Assembly: GCA_947503925.1 (NCBI GenBank)
Contig: CANNFQ010000002.1
Span: forward strand, 186,001 to 250,000
Direction of reading: 5' to 3'
Length of the DNA: 64,000 nt
From: an uncultured Paracoccaceae bacterium
Lineage (GTDB): Bacteria; Pseudomonadota; Alphaproteobacteria; Rhodobacterales; Rhodobacteraceae
A program made the translations under genes and the position numbers. Positions within the stretch are counted from its first letter, which is position 1, and each line of letters opens with the position of its first letter. The notes below the pieces were generated by a model, which was not told where the DNA came from, ran no database searches, and saw nothing but the letters and a program-made list of their open reading frames with translations. Positions 36,663-46,009 of the stretch are shown piece after piece.

Positions 36663-37992
36663 TCTGCTGATAAGACACGCCGACTTTATCCTGACGATGG
36701 ATGACAAACGACGCGAGTTGATGAGCGCCGATATCAAAATCGCGGGTGGCGTGATCACCGATATCGGGCAGGGTTTACCGGCGGATGGCTGCACCGTACT
36801 TGATGCAACTGGCACCGTCGTCACGCCTGGATTGGTGAATACCCATCACCACCTTTATCAGACATTGACCCGCGCGGTGCCTGCGGCGCAGGATGCGCTC
36901 CTATTCGGCTGGTTGAAGATGCTCTACCCGATCTGGTCCCGGTTTGGCCCCGAAGAGATGTTTGTTTCCGCCCAGGTTGGACTGGCCGAGCTGGCGCTGT
37001 CAGGCTGCACGCTCACCTCTGATCATCTTTACCTATTTCCCAATGGCGCTCGGCTGGATGATACAATTGCAGCTGCGGGCGAGGTCGGCTTGCGCTTTCA
37101 CCCCACACGCGGCGCGATGAGCATTGGTGAAAGCGCTGGCGGCCTGCCCCCTGACGCGTTGGTTGAAACGGAAGCGGCCATTCTGAACGATTGTATTCGG
37201 GTGATTGATGCATTCCACGATCCCAATCCGGGGGCGATGGTGCGCGTCGGTGTGGCCCCTTGCAGTCCGTTTTCGGTCAGCCGTGACCTGATGCGTGATG
37301 CGGCCGTGCTGGCCCGTGATAAGGGCGTCATGCTACATACCCATCTGGCCGAAAATGACGAAGATATCGCCTATTCGCTGGAACAATTTGGCTGCCGCCC
37401 CGGCCAATATGCCGAAGATCTTGGCTGGGTTGGTGATGACGTCTGGCATGCCCATTGCGTGAAACTGGACGGGCAAGAGATTGATCTGTTCGCACGCACC
37501 CGTACCGGCGTCGCCCATTGCCCTTGTTCCAACTGTCGCCTGGGGTCCGGGATCGCACCGGTTCGTCAGATGCGTGATGCAGGTGTTCCGGTGGCACTGG
37601 GTGTTGACGGATCAGCCAGTAACGATGTGGGCAATCTGATGGTGGAGGCACGGCAGGCGATGTTGCTGCAACGGGTACGGAATGGGGCTGATGCGATGTC
37701 AGCCCGCGAGGTGCTGGAGATTGCAACCCGTGGTGGTGCGGAGGTTTTGGGCCGCGATGATTGTGGTCAGATCGCCATTGGCCAGCGTGCCGATCTCGCC
37801 TTGTGGGATGCCACGGCAATTGAGGGGGCGGGGTCGTGGGATCCTGCAGCACTCGTGCTGGCTGGCCCGACAAAGGTGCGAGATTTGTTTGTTGAGGGAC
37901 GTCAGGTCGTGTCAGACGGTCAGGTGCTGACGATTGATCTGCCGCAGGTGATTGCACGGCAGAATACGTTGGCGCAGCGTCTGGCTACGTGA
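36655..37992 (+). CDS. 8-oxoguanine deaminase, amidohydrolase superfamily
   Basis: 445 aa from ATG 36655, overlapping hisN by 8 bases. Zinc amidohydrolase of COG0402. Metal ligands: HHHLYQ (from VNTHHHLYQTLTRAVP, about residues 63-78), H in LHTHLAEND, H in WHAHCVKLD and D in ALGVDGSASND. The segments GWLKMLYPIWSRF and NCRLGSGIAPV are characteristic of 8-oxoguanine deaminase, which makes uric acid from 8-oxoguanine. Convergent with guanine deaminase (8-base overlap), forming a purine catabolic pair. Confidence 0.88.
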   Translation: MADLLIRHADFILTMDDKRRELMSADIKIAGGVITDIGQGLPADGCTVLDATGTVVTPGLVNTHHHLYQTLTRAVPAAQDALLFGWLKMLYPIWSRFGPEEMFVSAQVGLAELALSGCTLTSDHLYLFPNGARLDDTIAAAGEVGLRFHPTRGAMSIGESAGGLPPDALVETEAAILNDCIRVIDAFHDPNPGAMVRVGVAPCSPFSVSRDLMRDAAVLARDKGVMLHTHLAENDEDIAYSLEQFGCRPGQYAEDLGWVGDDVWHAHCVKLDGQEIDLFARTRTGVAHCPCSNCRLGSGIAPVRQMRDAGVPVALGVDGSASNDVGNLMVEARQAMLLQRVRNGADAMSAREVLEIATRGGAEVLGRDDCGQIAIGQRADLALWDATAIEGAGSWDPAALVLAGPTKVRDLFVEGRQVVSDGQVLTIDLPQVIARQNTLAQRLAT

Positions 37993-39274
37993 CCCGCTGA
38001 CCGGCCACCCAGACATCGGCAATCGCCCGGTCATCACCCATCATGATGGTGGGGAAGAGTGCATCCCAGATGTCGCGTGCCTTTTCAAATCGCTGTGCAA
38101 TCGCGGCGGTTGATGCAAGGTCCAGCACAACAATGTCGGCCCAGGCCCCGGCGTTGAGGTGGCCGATCTGTCCTTTCATATGAACCGCCTGCGCCGATCC
38201 TTCGGTCGCCAACCACATCAGCTGCGCCGGATGCAGGGCGACGCCTCGTAACTGCCCAATCTCATAGGCTGCTGCCATGGTTCGCAGCATTGAAAAGGAT
38301 GATCCGCCGCCAGTATCCGTCGCCAATCCGATCCGCAGGCCAGCCGCAGCCAGCCCCAGCGTGTCGAATAAGCCAGAGCCGATGAAGGTGTTTGATGTGG
38401 GGCAGTGGATTACAGCCGCACTGATTTCGTTCAATCGCGAGACCTCGCGCGGCTCCAGATGGATGGCATGGCCATAAAGCCCGCGTTCGCCCAACAGGCC
38501 ATGGGCCTCGTAAGTATCCAGATAATCGCGTGCATCTGGATAAAGCTCTTTCACCCAGCGGATTTCGGGGTGCTGTTCGCTCAGATGTGTCTGCATCAGG
38601 CAATCAGGGTGTTCCGACCATAACGCCCCCAGTGCGGCCATCTGATCCGGGGTTGAGGTAGGCGAAAAACGCGGGGTAATCGCATATTGTGCCCGGCCTT
38701 GCCCGTGCCATTTGGTCAAAAGCGCTTTGCTGTCGTCATAGGCGGATTGGGCCGTATCCCGCAGATCATCGGGTGCGTTGCGATCCATGCAGGTCTTGCC
38801 GGCGACAACGGCCATGTTCCGGTTCGCGGCGGCATCAAAAAAAGCATCCACACTTTCCGGGTGGATGGTGCAAAAGCTGGTTAGCGTTGTTGTGCCATGC
38901 GCCAAAGCCAGATCGAGGGTGCGGCCTGCCACATCAGCCGCGTAGCCCGGATTACCGAATCGGGCCTCTTCCGGGAATGTGTAGGTATTGAGCCAGTCAA
39001 TCAGCTGTTTGCCCCAGCTCGCTATCATGCCGGTCTGCGGATAATGCATGTGGGCATCGACGAAACCAGCGCTGATCAACCCTTGTCCGTAGTCGGTGAC
39101 CACGGCACCTGGATGTGCCGCCTGCAAAGCGGCGCCATTACCAACGGTTACAATGCGATCCCCATCAATCAGCACGCCTCCGGCGCTGTCAAATTCTACT
39201 GCATCCGCCCAGTCACTGATTAGAGGATTGCCGGAAAATCCAAGGGTTTGGCCAAGAAGAAGCTGCTTTGTCAT
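37985..39274 (-). CDS. guaD: Guanine deaminase
   Basis: 429 aa. Zinc amidohydrolase converting guanine to xanthine. Metal motif GFVDAHMHYPQTGMI (about residues 71-85), QTHLSEQHPEI with ligand His, YGHAIHLEPREVSRL, and LATDTGGGSSFSMLRTM with the ligand Asp - all diagnostic of GuaD. The gene faces the 8-oxoguanine deaminase and diverges from mgtE. Confidence 0.94.
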   Translation of the reverse strand: MTKQLLLGQTLGFSGNPLISDWADAVEFDSAGGVLIDGDRIVTVGNGAALQAAHPGAVVTDYGQGLISAGFVDAHMHYPQTGMIASWGKQLIDWLNTYTFPEEARFGNPGYAADVAGRTLDLALAHGTTTLTSFCTIHPESVDAFFDAAANRNMAVVAGKTCMDRNAPDDLRDTAQSAYDDSKALLTKWHGQGRAQYAITPRFSPTSTPDQMAALGALWSEHPDCLMQTHLSEQHPEIRWVKELYPDARDYLDTYEAHGLLGERGLYGHAIHLEPREVSRLNEISAAVIHCPTSNTFIGSGLFDTLGLAAAGLRIGLATDTGGGSSFSMLRTMAAAYEIGQLRGVALHPAQLMWLATEGSAQAVHMKGQIGHLNAGAWADIVVLDLASTAAIAQRFEKARDIWDALFPTIMMGDDRAIADVWVAGQRVT

Positions 39275-39372
39275 GCCCCGACCATATGCCTGCGAAACAC
39301 CGGGGTAAATCGCCGAATGCGCGTTGTAAGACGACGCTGATCGATTATGTTGCCAACCAGCGAGGGCAGATC

Positions 39373-40746
39373 ATGGCAGAGCCACAAGACACCACCGACG
39401 AAGAGGCATTCGGCGTCACAGACCGATTGGTCAATGATGTGATGGGAGCCGTTCGCGAAGGGGGCACTGAATGGGTTGAGGCCCTGCTGGAGCCGCTACA
39501 CCCCGCAGACATAGCCCATCTGCTGGAGCAGATCGACCCGCGCGACCGGCGCGACTTGCTGGAGGTCTGGCCGGGCGGGATGGACGGCGATGTTCTGTCC
39601 GAGCTGGACGAAGGCTTGCGCGAAGAGGTCATCGAACAGCTTGCGCCGGCTGATTTGGCCGAGGCGGTACGTGACCTAGAGAGTGACGATGTCGTCGACC
39701 TGGTCGAATATCTGGGCGAGGACCAGCAAGAGGCGGTTCTGGATGCGCTGGATGCCAGCGATCGTGTAGTTGTCGAGCAGGCGCTATCCTACCCGGAGGA
39801 ATCCGCCGGCCGCCACATGCAGTCCGAACTGGTCCGTGCGCCGGAACACTGGACAGTGGGCGAGGCGATTGATTATCTGCGGTCCGACGTTGCACTACCC
39901 GATCAATTTTATCACATCATTCTGGTAGATCCGCGCCTGAAGGCCGTTGGATATGTCACCCTTGGACGCATCCTGAGCCACCCGCGCGACATGGCCTTGC
40001 GTGATCTGGCCGAAGATACGTTTCGTACCTTCCATGTCGCGCAGGATGTGGAAGAAGTCGCGCAAGCGATCAACCACTATCACATGATTACAGCGCCTGT
40101 GGTTGATGATGACGACCGGATCGTCGGTGTCATTACAATTGATGACGCCATGGCCTTTCTTGAGGAAGAGGCCGAAGAAGACATCCTGCGTCTTGCCGGT
40201 GTGGGTGAGGGGCGTTTGTCGGACAAGGTGATCGAGACCACGAAACGCCGCTTCCCATGGCTGGCAGTCAATCTGGTGACGGCGATTTTCGCCTCGCTTG
40301 TTATTTCGCTTTTTGAAGAAACTATTGCGGGATTGGTGGCGCTGGCCGTGTTGATGCCGATTGTCGCCTCTATGGGTGGAAACGCGGGCACACAATCTTT
40401 GACGGTTGCGGTGCGCGCCTTAGCAACCCGCGATTTGACCACAGCAAACGTCTGGCGTGTCATCAAGCGCGAGGTGCTGGTGGGGCTGATCAATGGCCTG
40501 ATCTTTGCCGTTGTTATGGGCGTCGTCGGCGTCGTCTGGTTCGGGTCGCCGATGTTGGGTGTGGTCATTGCGGTGGCAATGGTGATCAACATGGTGGTGG
40601 CCGGATTGGCGGGCACAGTCATCCCCGTCATCCTTGAAAAGATCGGGGTGGACCCCGCACTGGCCTCTGGTGCTTTTGTCACCACAGTGACGGATGTTGT
40701 TGGGTTTTTTGCGTTTCTGGGTCTTGCTGCAATGTGGCTGTTGTAA
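39373..40746 (+). CDS. mgtE: MgtE-type magnesium transporter
   Basis: 457 aa from ATG 39373 (GAGGGCAGATC upstream). Domain order typical of MgtE: cytosolic N domain (LLEPLHPADIAHLLEQIDPRDR, about 35-130), two CBS domains (about 140-265, with TAPVVDDDDRIVGVITIDDAMAFLEEEAEED), and five membrane helices (about 290-455; PIVASMGGNAGTQSLTV forms the pore motif). The cytosolic acidic residues sense Mg2+. First of a six-gene plus-strand run; the next ATG abuts its stop. Confidence 0.95.
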   Translation: MAEPQDTTDEEAFGVTDRLVNDVMGAVREGGTEWVEALLEPLHPADIAHLLEQIDPRDRRDLLEVWPGGMDGDVLSELDEGLREEVIEQLAPADLAEAVRDLESDDVVDLVEYLGEDQQEAVLDALDASDRVVVEQALSYPEESAGRHMQSELVRAPEHWTVGEAIDYLRSDVALPDQFYHIILVDPRLKAVGYVTLGRILSHPRDMALRDLAEDTFRTFHVAQDVEEVAQAINHYHMITAPVVDDDDRIVGVITIDDAMAFLEEEAEEDILRLAGVGEGRLSDKVIETTKRRFPWLAVNLVTAIFASLVISLFEETIAGLVALAVLMPIVASMGGNAGTQSLTVAVRALATRDLTTANVWRVIKREVLVGLINGLIFAVVMGVVGVVWFGSPMLGVVIAVAMVINMVVAGLAGTVIPVILEKIGVDPALASGAFVTTVTDVVGFFAFLGLAAMWLL

Positions 40747-41286
40747 ATGGATAAATCTGACGCACGTGCCGCCGCCTTTGCTCGCAGGAAACTGGCAAAT
40801 GATGCAGGGCGAGGCACAGCCGGGTATCTGAGCGAGGTTTTGGCCGGGTATCGCGGGGTGCCGCTCGCTGGATACATGGCAATGCGGACAGAGATTGACC
40901 CAACCGCCGCGATGGAAGAGGCGGCGGCCCACGGCCCTGTTGGCGTGCCGGTCATCATGGGGGCGGGAAAGCCGTTGCAGTTTCGGCGTTGGGAGCCTGG
41001 CTGCCAGATGGTCGCCGGTGAATTTGGCGCACAGATCCCTGAAACTGGCGCATGGATGGAACCTGAAATCCTGATTGTGCCATTGGTTGCATTCGACCGG
41101 CGCGGGGGCCGTTTGGGTTATGGCGGGGGATTTTATGACCGCACGCTGGAAGGGTTACGCGCCAAGCGCCCGACCATGGCCATTGGTTTTGCGTATGCCG
41201 CACAGGAAGATGACGGTTTGCCATTGGAGCCGACTGATCAGCCGCTTGATTTGATCGTGACAGAGAACGGCGTGTTAACGCCTTGA
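40747..41286 (+). CDS. 5-formyltetrahydrofolate cyclo-ligase
   Basis: 179 aa, usual size. ATP-dependent conversion of 5-formyl-THF to 5,10-methenyl-THF. The C-terminal signature is present: VPLVAFDRRGGRLGYGGGFYDRTLEGL (about 117-143), and the N-terminal ARRKL with substrate Lys/Arg region. The start codon follows the mgtE stop directly, implying translational coupling. Confidence 0.93.
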   Translation: MDKSDARAAAFARRKLANDAGRGTAGYLSEVLAGYRGVPLAGYMAMRTEIDPTAAMEEAAAHGPVGVPVIMGAGKPLQFRRWEPGCQMVAGEFGAQIPETGAWMEPEILIVPLVAFDRRGGRLGYGGGFYDRTLEGLRAKRPTMAIGFAYAAQEDDGLPLEPTDQPLDLIVTENGVLTP

Positions 41287-41330
41287 AGAATCCGCTAGAA
41301 GAATCCGTGCTCAGCCCATAACACTGCGCC

Positions 41331-42146
41331 ATGAAAATCTTGTTCCTTGGTGATGTTATGGGCCGCGCTGGCCGTACGGCTGTGGCGACCCATTTGCCGC
41401 GCCTGCGCGAAGAATGGCGTTTGGATTTTGTCGTGGTCAATGGCGAGAATGCCACATCCGGCATGGGCCTGTCTGGCGATCACGCCAAGGGCCTGCTGGA
41501 GGCGGGCGCCGATGTAATCACGCTGGGTGATCATGCGTTTGATCAGAAGGACATGCTGACCTTTGTCGAAAAGGAACAGCGGATTATCCGCCCGATCAAC
41601 TTTTCCAAGGCGGCACCAGGGGCCGGTGCCCGTGTGTTCCAGGCCAAGGGCGGGCGCAAGGTTCTGGTGGCGCAGGTTCTGGGCCAGGTTTTCATGAAAC
41701 GTCCCTTTGACGACCCATTCTCGGCGCTCGATGCTACATTGCGCCAATACCCGATGGGCGGGCAGGTACAGGCGAGCCTGATTGATTTTCATTGTGAGGC
41801 AACATCGGAGAAGATGGCCGCAGGCCACTTCTGTGACGGGCGCGCCAGTATTGTTGTCGGAACCCACACCCATGTACCGACCGCCGATGCAATGATCCTG
41901 CCCGCCGGTACAGCTTATCTGACCGATGCGGGCATGTGCGGCGACTACAATTCCGTCATTGGCATGGAAAAGGCCGAACCGATGCGTCGTTTCGTGACAG
42001 GTATGCCGAAGACAAGGTTCACCCCCGCATTGGAAGAGGCGACATTGTCGGGGTTCTATATCGAAACAGATGACCGCACTGGAAAGGCCACGCGGGTAGC
42101 GCCCGTGCGGCACGGCGGACGGCTGATGCAGGCTGGTCCGGTGTAA
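41331..42146 (+). CDS. ymdB: YmdB-type metallophosphoesterase (TIGR00282)
   Basis: 271 aa. Binuclear-metal phosphoesterase related to B. subtilis YmdB, a 2',3'-cyclic-nucleotide phosphodiesterase that affects biofilm decisions. Motifs: KILFLGDVMGRAGR (Asp ligand, residues 2-15), VVNGENATSGMGL (N-E-N), TLGDHAFDQKD (D-H), VDFHCEATSEK-like IDFHCEATSEKMA and VGTHTHVPTADA (H-x-H). Same strand as the cyclo-ligase, 44 bases apart. Confidence 0.92.
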   Translation: MKILFLGDVMGRAGRTAVATHLPRLREEWRLDFVVVNGENATSGMGLSGDHAKGLLEAGADVITLGDHAFDQKDMLTFVEKEQRIIRPINFSKAAPGAGARVFQAKGGRKVLVAQVLGQVFMKRPFDDPFSALDATLRQYPMGGQVQASLIDFHCEATSEKMAAGHFCDGRASIVVGTHTHVPTADAMILPAGTAYLTDAGMCGDYNSVIGMEKAEPMRRFVTGMPKTRFTPALEEATLSGFYIETDDRTGKATRVAPVRHGGRLMQAGPV

Positions 42147-42189
42147 GGACCGCTTGCCCTTCTTTGACCAACCCGCGACACTGGGCCTG

Positions 42190-43971
42190 ATGACCGATTT
42201 TATTGCCCTTTCACAGACGCAAGCCGCCTTTCTGACAATGGGCGTGGTTGTGGTCATGTTTCTGTTGTTCCTGCGCGAGGTTTTCCCGACAGAGGTCGTT
42301 GCAATGATCGGCGTGTCGGTCCTGCTGGTCGGCGGCGTCTTGCCGTATGAGGAGGCCGTGACCGTCTTCGCCAACCCGGCCCCCTGGACGATTGCGGCGA
42401 TGTTTATCATCGTTGGTGCGCTGGTACGGACCGGTGCGCTGAATGCGATGACGCAGTTGGCGGAACGACAGGCAGCGATCAGCCCAGCCCGCGCTATTGG
42501 CGGTGGCTTGATCTTTGTCGCCTTTGCCAGTGCGATCATGAACAATACGCCGCTTGTCGTGGTGATGATCCCCGTTTTCGTGCAGCTGGCGCGCACGCTG
42601 GGCACATCCGCCTCCAAATTGCTGATCCCGCTAAGCTATGCCGCGATTGTCGGGGGCACGCTGACCTTGCTTGGGACCTCCACGAACCTGCTGGTCGATG
42701 GGGTCGCCCGTTCGTCAGGGATGGAACCATTCGGCATCCTGGAAATCATGCCAGTAGGTTTGGTGGTCGTGGCGTGGACCTTCACCTATCTTTACTTCAT
42801 GGCACCGCGCCTGCTGCCGGATCGGCAAAGCATGGCGACGATGCTGTCGGATCGGTCGAAAAAGAAATTCTTTTCCGAGGCTGTGATCCCCCCCGACAGC
42901 AACCTGATCGGGCGGGAGGTCAATTCTGTCCAGCTGTTCAAACGCGACGGCGTGCGCCTGATCGACGTGGTGCGCGGGGATACGTCACTGCGGCGTAATA
43001 TGGCCGGCGTGACACTGCAAGTTGGTGACCGGGTCGTGTTGCGGACAGAGATGACAGAGCTTCTTTCCCTGCAATCGAACAAGGAACTGCGCCGGGTCGA
43101 TCAGGTATCAGCCGTCGAAACCACGACGGTAGAAGTGCTGATTACCCCCAACTGCAAAATGGTTGGGCGTCGGCTTGGGTCCTTGCGGCTGCGCCGCCGT
43201 TATGCTGTTTATACGCTCGCCGTGCATCGCCGGGATGCCAATATTGCACGCCAGATGGACGATGTGGTCGTCCGTGTCGGCGACACACTGCTGTTGGAAG
43301 GCGCGCCTGAGGATATCCAGCGACTGGGCGAGGACATGAACCTGGGCGATGTATCGAAGCCGACGCAACGCGCCTATCGGCGGGCACATGCACCGATTGC
43401 AATTGGCGTCTTGCTGACGGTCGTGACCCTTGCCGCCTTTGGCATTGCCCCGATCCTGCTATTGGCGATGGTTGGTGTCACAATCGTCCTGATGACAGGC
43501 TGCATCGACGCCGAGGAGGCGTTTTCCTTTATTGATGGCCGGTTGCTGGCATTGATCTTTGCCATGCTGGGCGTCGGGTCGGCGCTACAATCATCGGGGG
43601 CGGTGGGGGTTATCGCGGATGCAATCTCTCCTCTCATGATGGTGCTACCACCGTTTTTTGTCGTGCTGTCGGTTTATCTGCTATCTAGTATCCTGACGGA
43701 ATTGGTATCCAATAACGCGGTTGCGGTTGTGATGACCCCGATAGCGATTGGATTGGCAACCGCGCTGGGCGTTGATCCACGCCCACTTGTCGTTGCGGTG
43801 ATGATTGCGGCAAGCGCAAGTTTCGCCACGCCCATCGGTTATCAGACCAATACGCTGGTCTACGGACCGGGCGGCTACAAATTCGCCGATTTCCTGAAAT
43901 TTGGCATTCCGCTGAACCTGTCACTGGCACCTATTGCATCCTTCGTCATCCCGATGATCTGGCCGCTTTAG
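42190..43971 (+). CDS. SLC13/DASS-family permease with two RCK_C (TrkA-C) domains
   Basis: 593 aa from ATG 42190; a TTG at 42154 could add 12 residues. Membrane helices at both ends flank a soluble insert. The SLC13-type signature AIMNNTPLVVVMIPVF (about residues 117-132) and its C-terminal repeat TELVSNNAVAVVMTPIAIGLATALG (about 502-526) are seen. Between them, about 210-385, lie two TrkA-C domains (GREVNSVQLFKRDGVRLIDVVRG... and GRRLGSLRLRRRYAVYTLAVHR...), which in relatives bind small ligands. Anion/dicarboxylate or sulfate transport is inferred. Confidence 0.88.
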   Translation: MTDFIALSQTQAAFLTMGVVVVMFLLFLREVFPTEVVAMIGVSVLLVGGVLPYEEAVTVFANPAPWTIAAMFIIVGALVRTGALNAMTQLAERQAAISPARAIGGGLIFVAFASAIMNNTPLVVVMIPVFVQLARTLGTSASKLLIPLSYAAIVGGTLTLLGTSTNLLVDGVARSSGMEPFGILEIMPVGLVVVAWTFTYLYFMAPRLLPDRQSMATMLSDRSKKKFFSEAVIPPDSNLIGREVNSVQLFKRDGVRLIDVVRGDTSLRRNMAGVTLQVGDRVVLRTEMTELLSLQSNKELRRVDQVSAVETTTVEVLITPNCKMVGRRLGSLRLRRRYAVYTLAVHRRDANIARQMDDVVVRVGDTLLLEGAPEDIQRLGEDMNLGDVSKPTQRAYRRAHAPIAIGVLLTVVTLAAFGIAPILLLAMVGVTIVLMTGCIDAEEAFSFIDGRLLALIFAMLGVGSALQSSGAVGVIADAISPLMMVLPPFFVVLSVYLLSSILTELVSNNAVAVVMTPIAIGLATALGVDPRPLVVAVMIAASASFATPIGYQTNTLVYGPGGYKFADFLKFGIPLNLSLAPIASFVIPMIWPL

Positions 43972-44043
43972 CACAGGGTTGCGGGGCCGGGGCGCGATGC
44001 CTTATAGAGGCGCAGATTTACACCACATCTGATGAGGTTTCCG

Positions 44044-44793
44044 ATGGCCGGCCACTCAAAATGGGCAAATATTCAGCACCGCAAAGGGCGGCAGGACAAA
44101 CTGCGGTCCAAGCTGTTTTCCAAGCTTGCCAAGGAAATCACCGTGGCGGCGAAAATGGGCGACCCGGATCCCGACAAAAACCCCCGTCTGCGGCTCGCGG
44201 TCAAGGAAGCCAAATCACAATCTGTCCCCAAGGACGTGATTGATCGCGCGATCAAGAAATCACAGGGCGGGGATGCAGAAAACTATGATGAAATCCGGTA
44301 TGAAGGCTACGGGCCCAACGGGGTGGCGGTGATCGTCGAAACGATGACCGATAACCGCAACCGCACCGCCTCCACCGTGCGTTCGACATTCTCCAAGAAT
44401 GGCGGCAATCTGGGTGAGACAGGTTCTGTCGGTTTCATGTTTGATCGGAAGGGCGAGGTGGTCTACCCGGCCTCTGTTGGCGATGATGACACCGTGATGA
44501 TGGCCGCCATTGAAGCGGGTGCGGAAGACGTGCAAAGCGATGAGGATAACCATGTCATCATCTGCGCGGACACTGATCTGAACGATGTATCCACGGCGCT
44601 TGAGGCGGAATTGGGCGAGTCGGAATCGACGAAACTGATCTGGAAGCCGAATATGACCACCGAATTGGACTTGGACGGTTTGACCAAGCTGATGAAGCTT
44701 CTGGATACGCTTGAAGAAGATGACGACGTGCAGCGGGTCACCGCGAATTTCGAAGCTTCTGACGACGTTATGGCGGCATTTGCCGAAAGCTGA
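44044..44793 (+). CDS. yebC: YebC/PmpR-family protein
   Basis: 249 aa from ATG 44044 ([18 protein letters not shown]), the invariant family start. Three-domain YebC fold; [28 protein letters not shown] and [23 protein letters not shown] are hallmark segments. Family members act as transcriptional regulators or, as shown more recently, ribosome-associated factors easing proline-rich translation. Unlike in many genomes, ruvC does not follow. Confidence 0.96.
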   Translation: MAGHSKWANIQHRKGRQDKLRSKLFSKLAKEITVAAKMGDPDPDKNPRLRLAVKEAKSQSVPKDVIDRAIKKSQGGDAENYDEIRYEGYGPNGVAVIVETMTDNRNRTASTVRSTFSKNGGNLGETGSVGFMFDRKGEVVYPASVGDDDTVMMAAIEAGAEDVQSDEDNHVIICADTDLNDVSTALEAELGESESTKLIWKPNMTTELDLDGLTKLMKLLDTLEEDDDVQRVTANFEASDDVMAAFAES

Positions 44794-44829
44794 CTTGTGT
44801 TCCGGCGAGGTTGCTGCCACGTCTGACGC

Positions 44830-45732
44830 ATGACCCCCGCGCCCACATCGCAGCCCCTGACCGGCATCTTTTGGATGGTCGTCACCGGGTTCAACTTTGT
44901 TGCCGTCACGGCCATTGTGAAACATGTAGGTGACGATGTCCCTGCCGCACAGGCGGCGTTTCTGCGCTATATCCTTGGCATTGTTTTTCTGATCCCGATG
45001 ATCAAGCCGATCCTGGCGGCACATATGACCCGCCGTCAGATCACCTTGTTTGGGCTGCGTGGGTTGGCCCATACGCTTGCGGTGATCCTGTGGTTCTTTG
45101 CCATGACACGCATTCCTATTGCCGAGGTGACGGCGATGAACTACCTCTCGCCGATCTATGTGACGCTGGGCGCCGCACTGTTTATGGGAGAAAAACTGCC
45201 CCCGCGCCGACTGATTGCTGTGATTGTGGCGTTGCTGGGGGCGTTGATCATCCTGCGCCCGGGGGTCAAGACCGTTGATATCGGCCATGTCGCAATGTTG
45301 GGGACGGCCGTGGGGTTCGCCGCCGGGTACTTGATTGCCAAGCAGTTATCGGGCGAGGTGTCACCGATTGTCGTTGTGGGCATGTTGTCGATCACCGTTA
45401 CCATCGGGCTAGCCCCTTTTGCCGCCGCGGTTTGGATTACGCCAACGATGGCGCAATTGGCCTGGTTGTTCCTCGTCGCCTGTTTTGCCACGGCGGGGCA
45501 TTACACGATGACACTGGCCTTTGCGGCGGCACCGCTGACCGTCACCCAACCGGTTACTTTTCTGCAACTGCTCTGGGCGGTGTTGCTGGGCTATTTCGCC
45601 TTCGCAGAGGCGATTGACGGCTGGGTCATTCTGGGTGGCGCGATCATCATGGCATCGGTCAGCTTCATAACTTGGCGCGAGGCGGTAGCGCGGCGAAACG
45701 TGACGCCGGCGGTGTCGGCGACGAAAGTCTGA
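44830..45732 (+). CDS. EamA/DMT-superfamily transporter
   Basis: 300 aa. Ten predicted membrane helices in two EamA repeats (about residues 12-145 and 155-290); the first repeat contains AAQAAFLRYILGIVFLIP and TRIPIAEVTAMNYLSPIYVTLGAALFMGEKLPPRR, diagnostic of this drug/metabolite exporter group. Substrate unknown. 37 bases after yebC on the same strand; last gene before the A/T-rich region. Confidence 0.88.
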   Translation: MTPAPTSQPLTGIFWMVVTGFNFVAVTAIVKHVGDDVPAAQAAFLRYILGIVFLIPMIKPILAAHMTRRQITLFGLRGLAHTLAVILWFFAMTRIPIAEVTAMNYLSPIYVTLGAALFMGEKLPPRRLIAVIVALLGALIILRPGVKTVDIGHVAMLGTAVGFAAGYLIAKQLSGEVSPIVVVGMLSITVTIGLAPFAAAVWITPTMAQLAWLFLVACFATAGHYTMTLAFAAAPLTVTQPVTFLQLLWAVLLGYFAFAEAIDGWVILGGAIIMASVSFITWREAVARRNVTPAVSATKV

Positions 45733-46009
45733 TGCGGCCGAGACGGCCAGCTGAAAATGAGTAAATGGCCGCAATGAGACTAAAGTGACTGATGCTACGG
45801 ATTTCATGAAGATCCAATCAAGGTTATAGGCCAGTCAAACCCTGGGCCAAGCACTAAGACCGCTCGTATTCGCAGGTTGTCTGGGTTGCTGCTGTGCAAA
45901 GCCCGCACAAGCCGGGCTCTCGCTACAAGCACAATCGCACCGACGAGCTTTAACAAAAGAAGCCTTACGGCGCTTTATGAGCAAGAGTTGGGCTTATTCA
46001 GGCGACGTC
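45733..46009. other. Noncoding left flank of the accessory region
   Basis: 277 bases with no credible gene. It has many stop codons and a short hairpin AGCCCG-CACAAGC-CGGGCT without a T tract. Base composition shifts toward A/T from here. It looks like decayed intergenic sequence separating the core EamA gene from the accessory module. Confidence 0.5.
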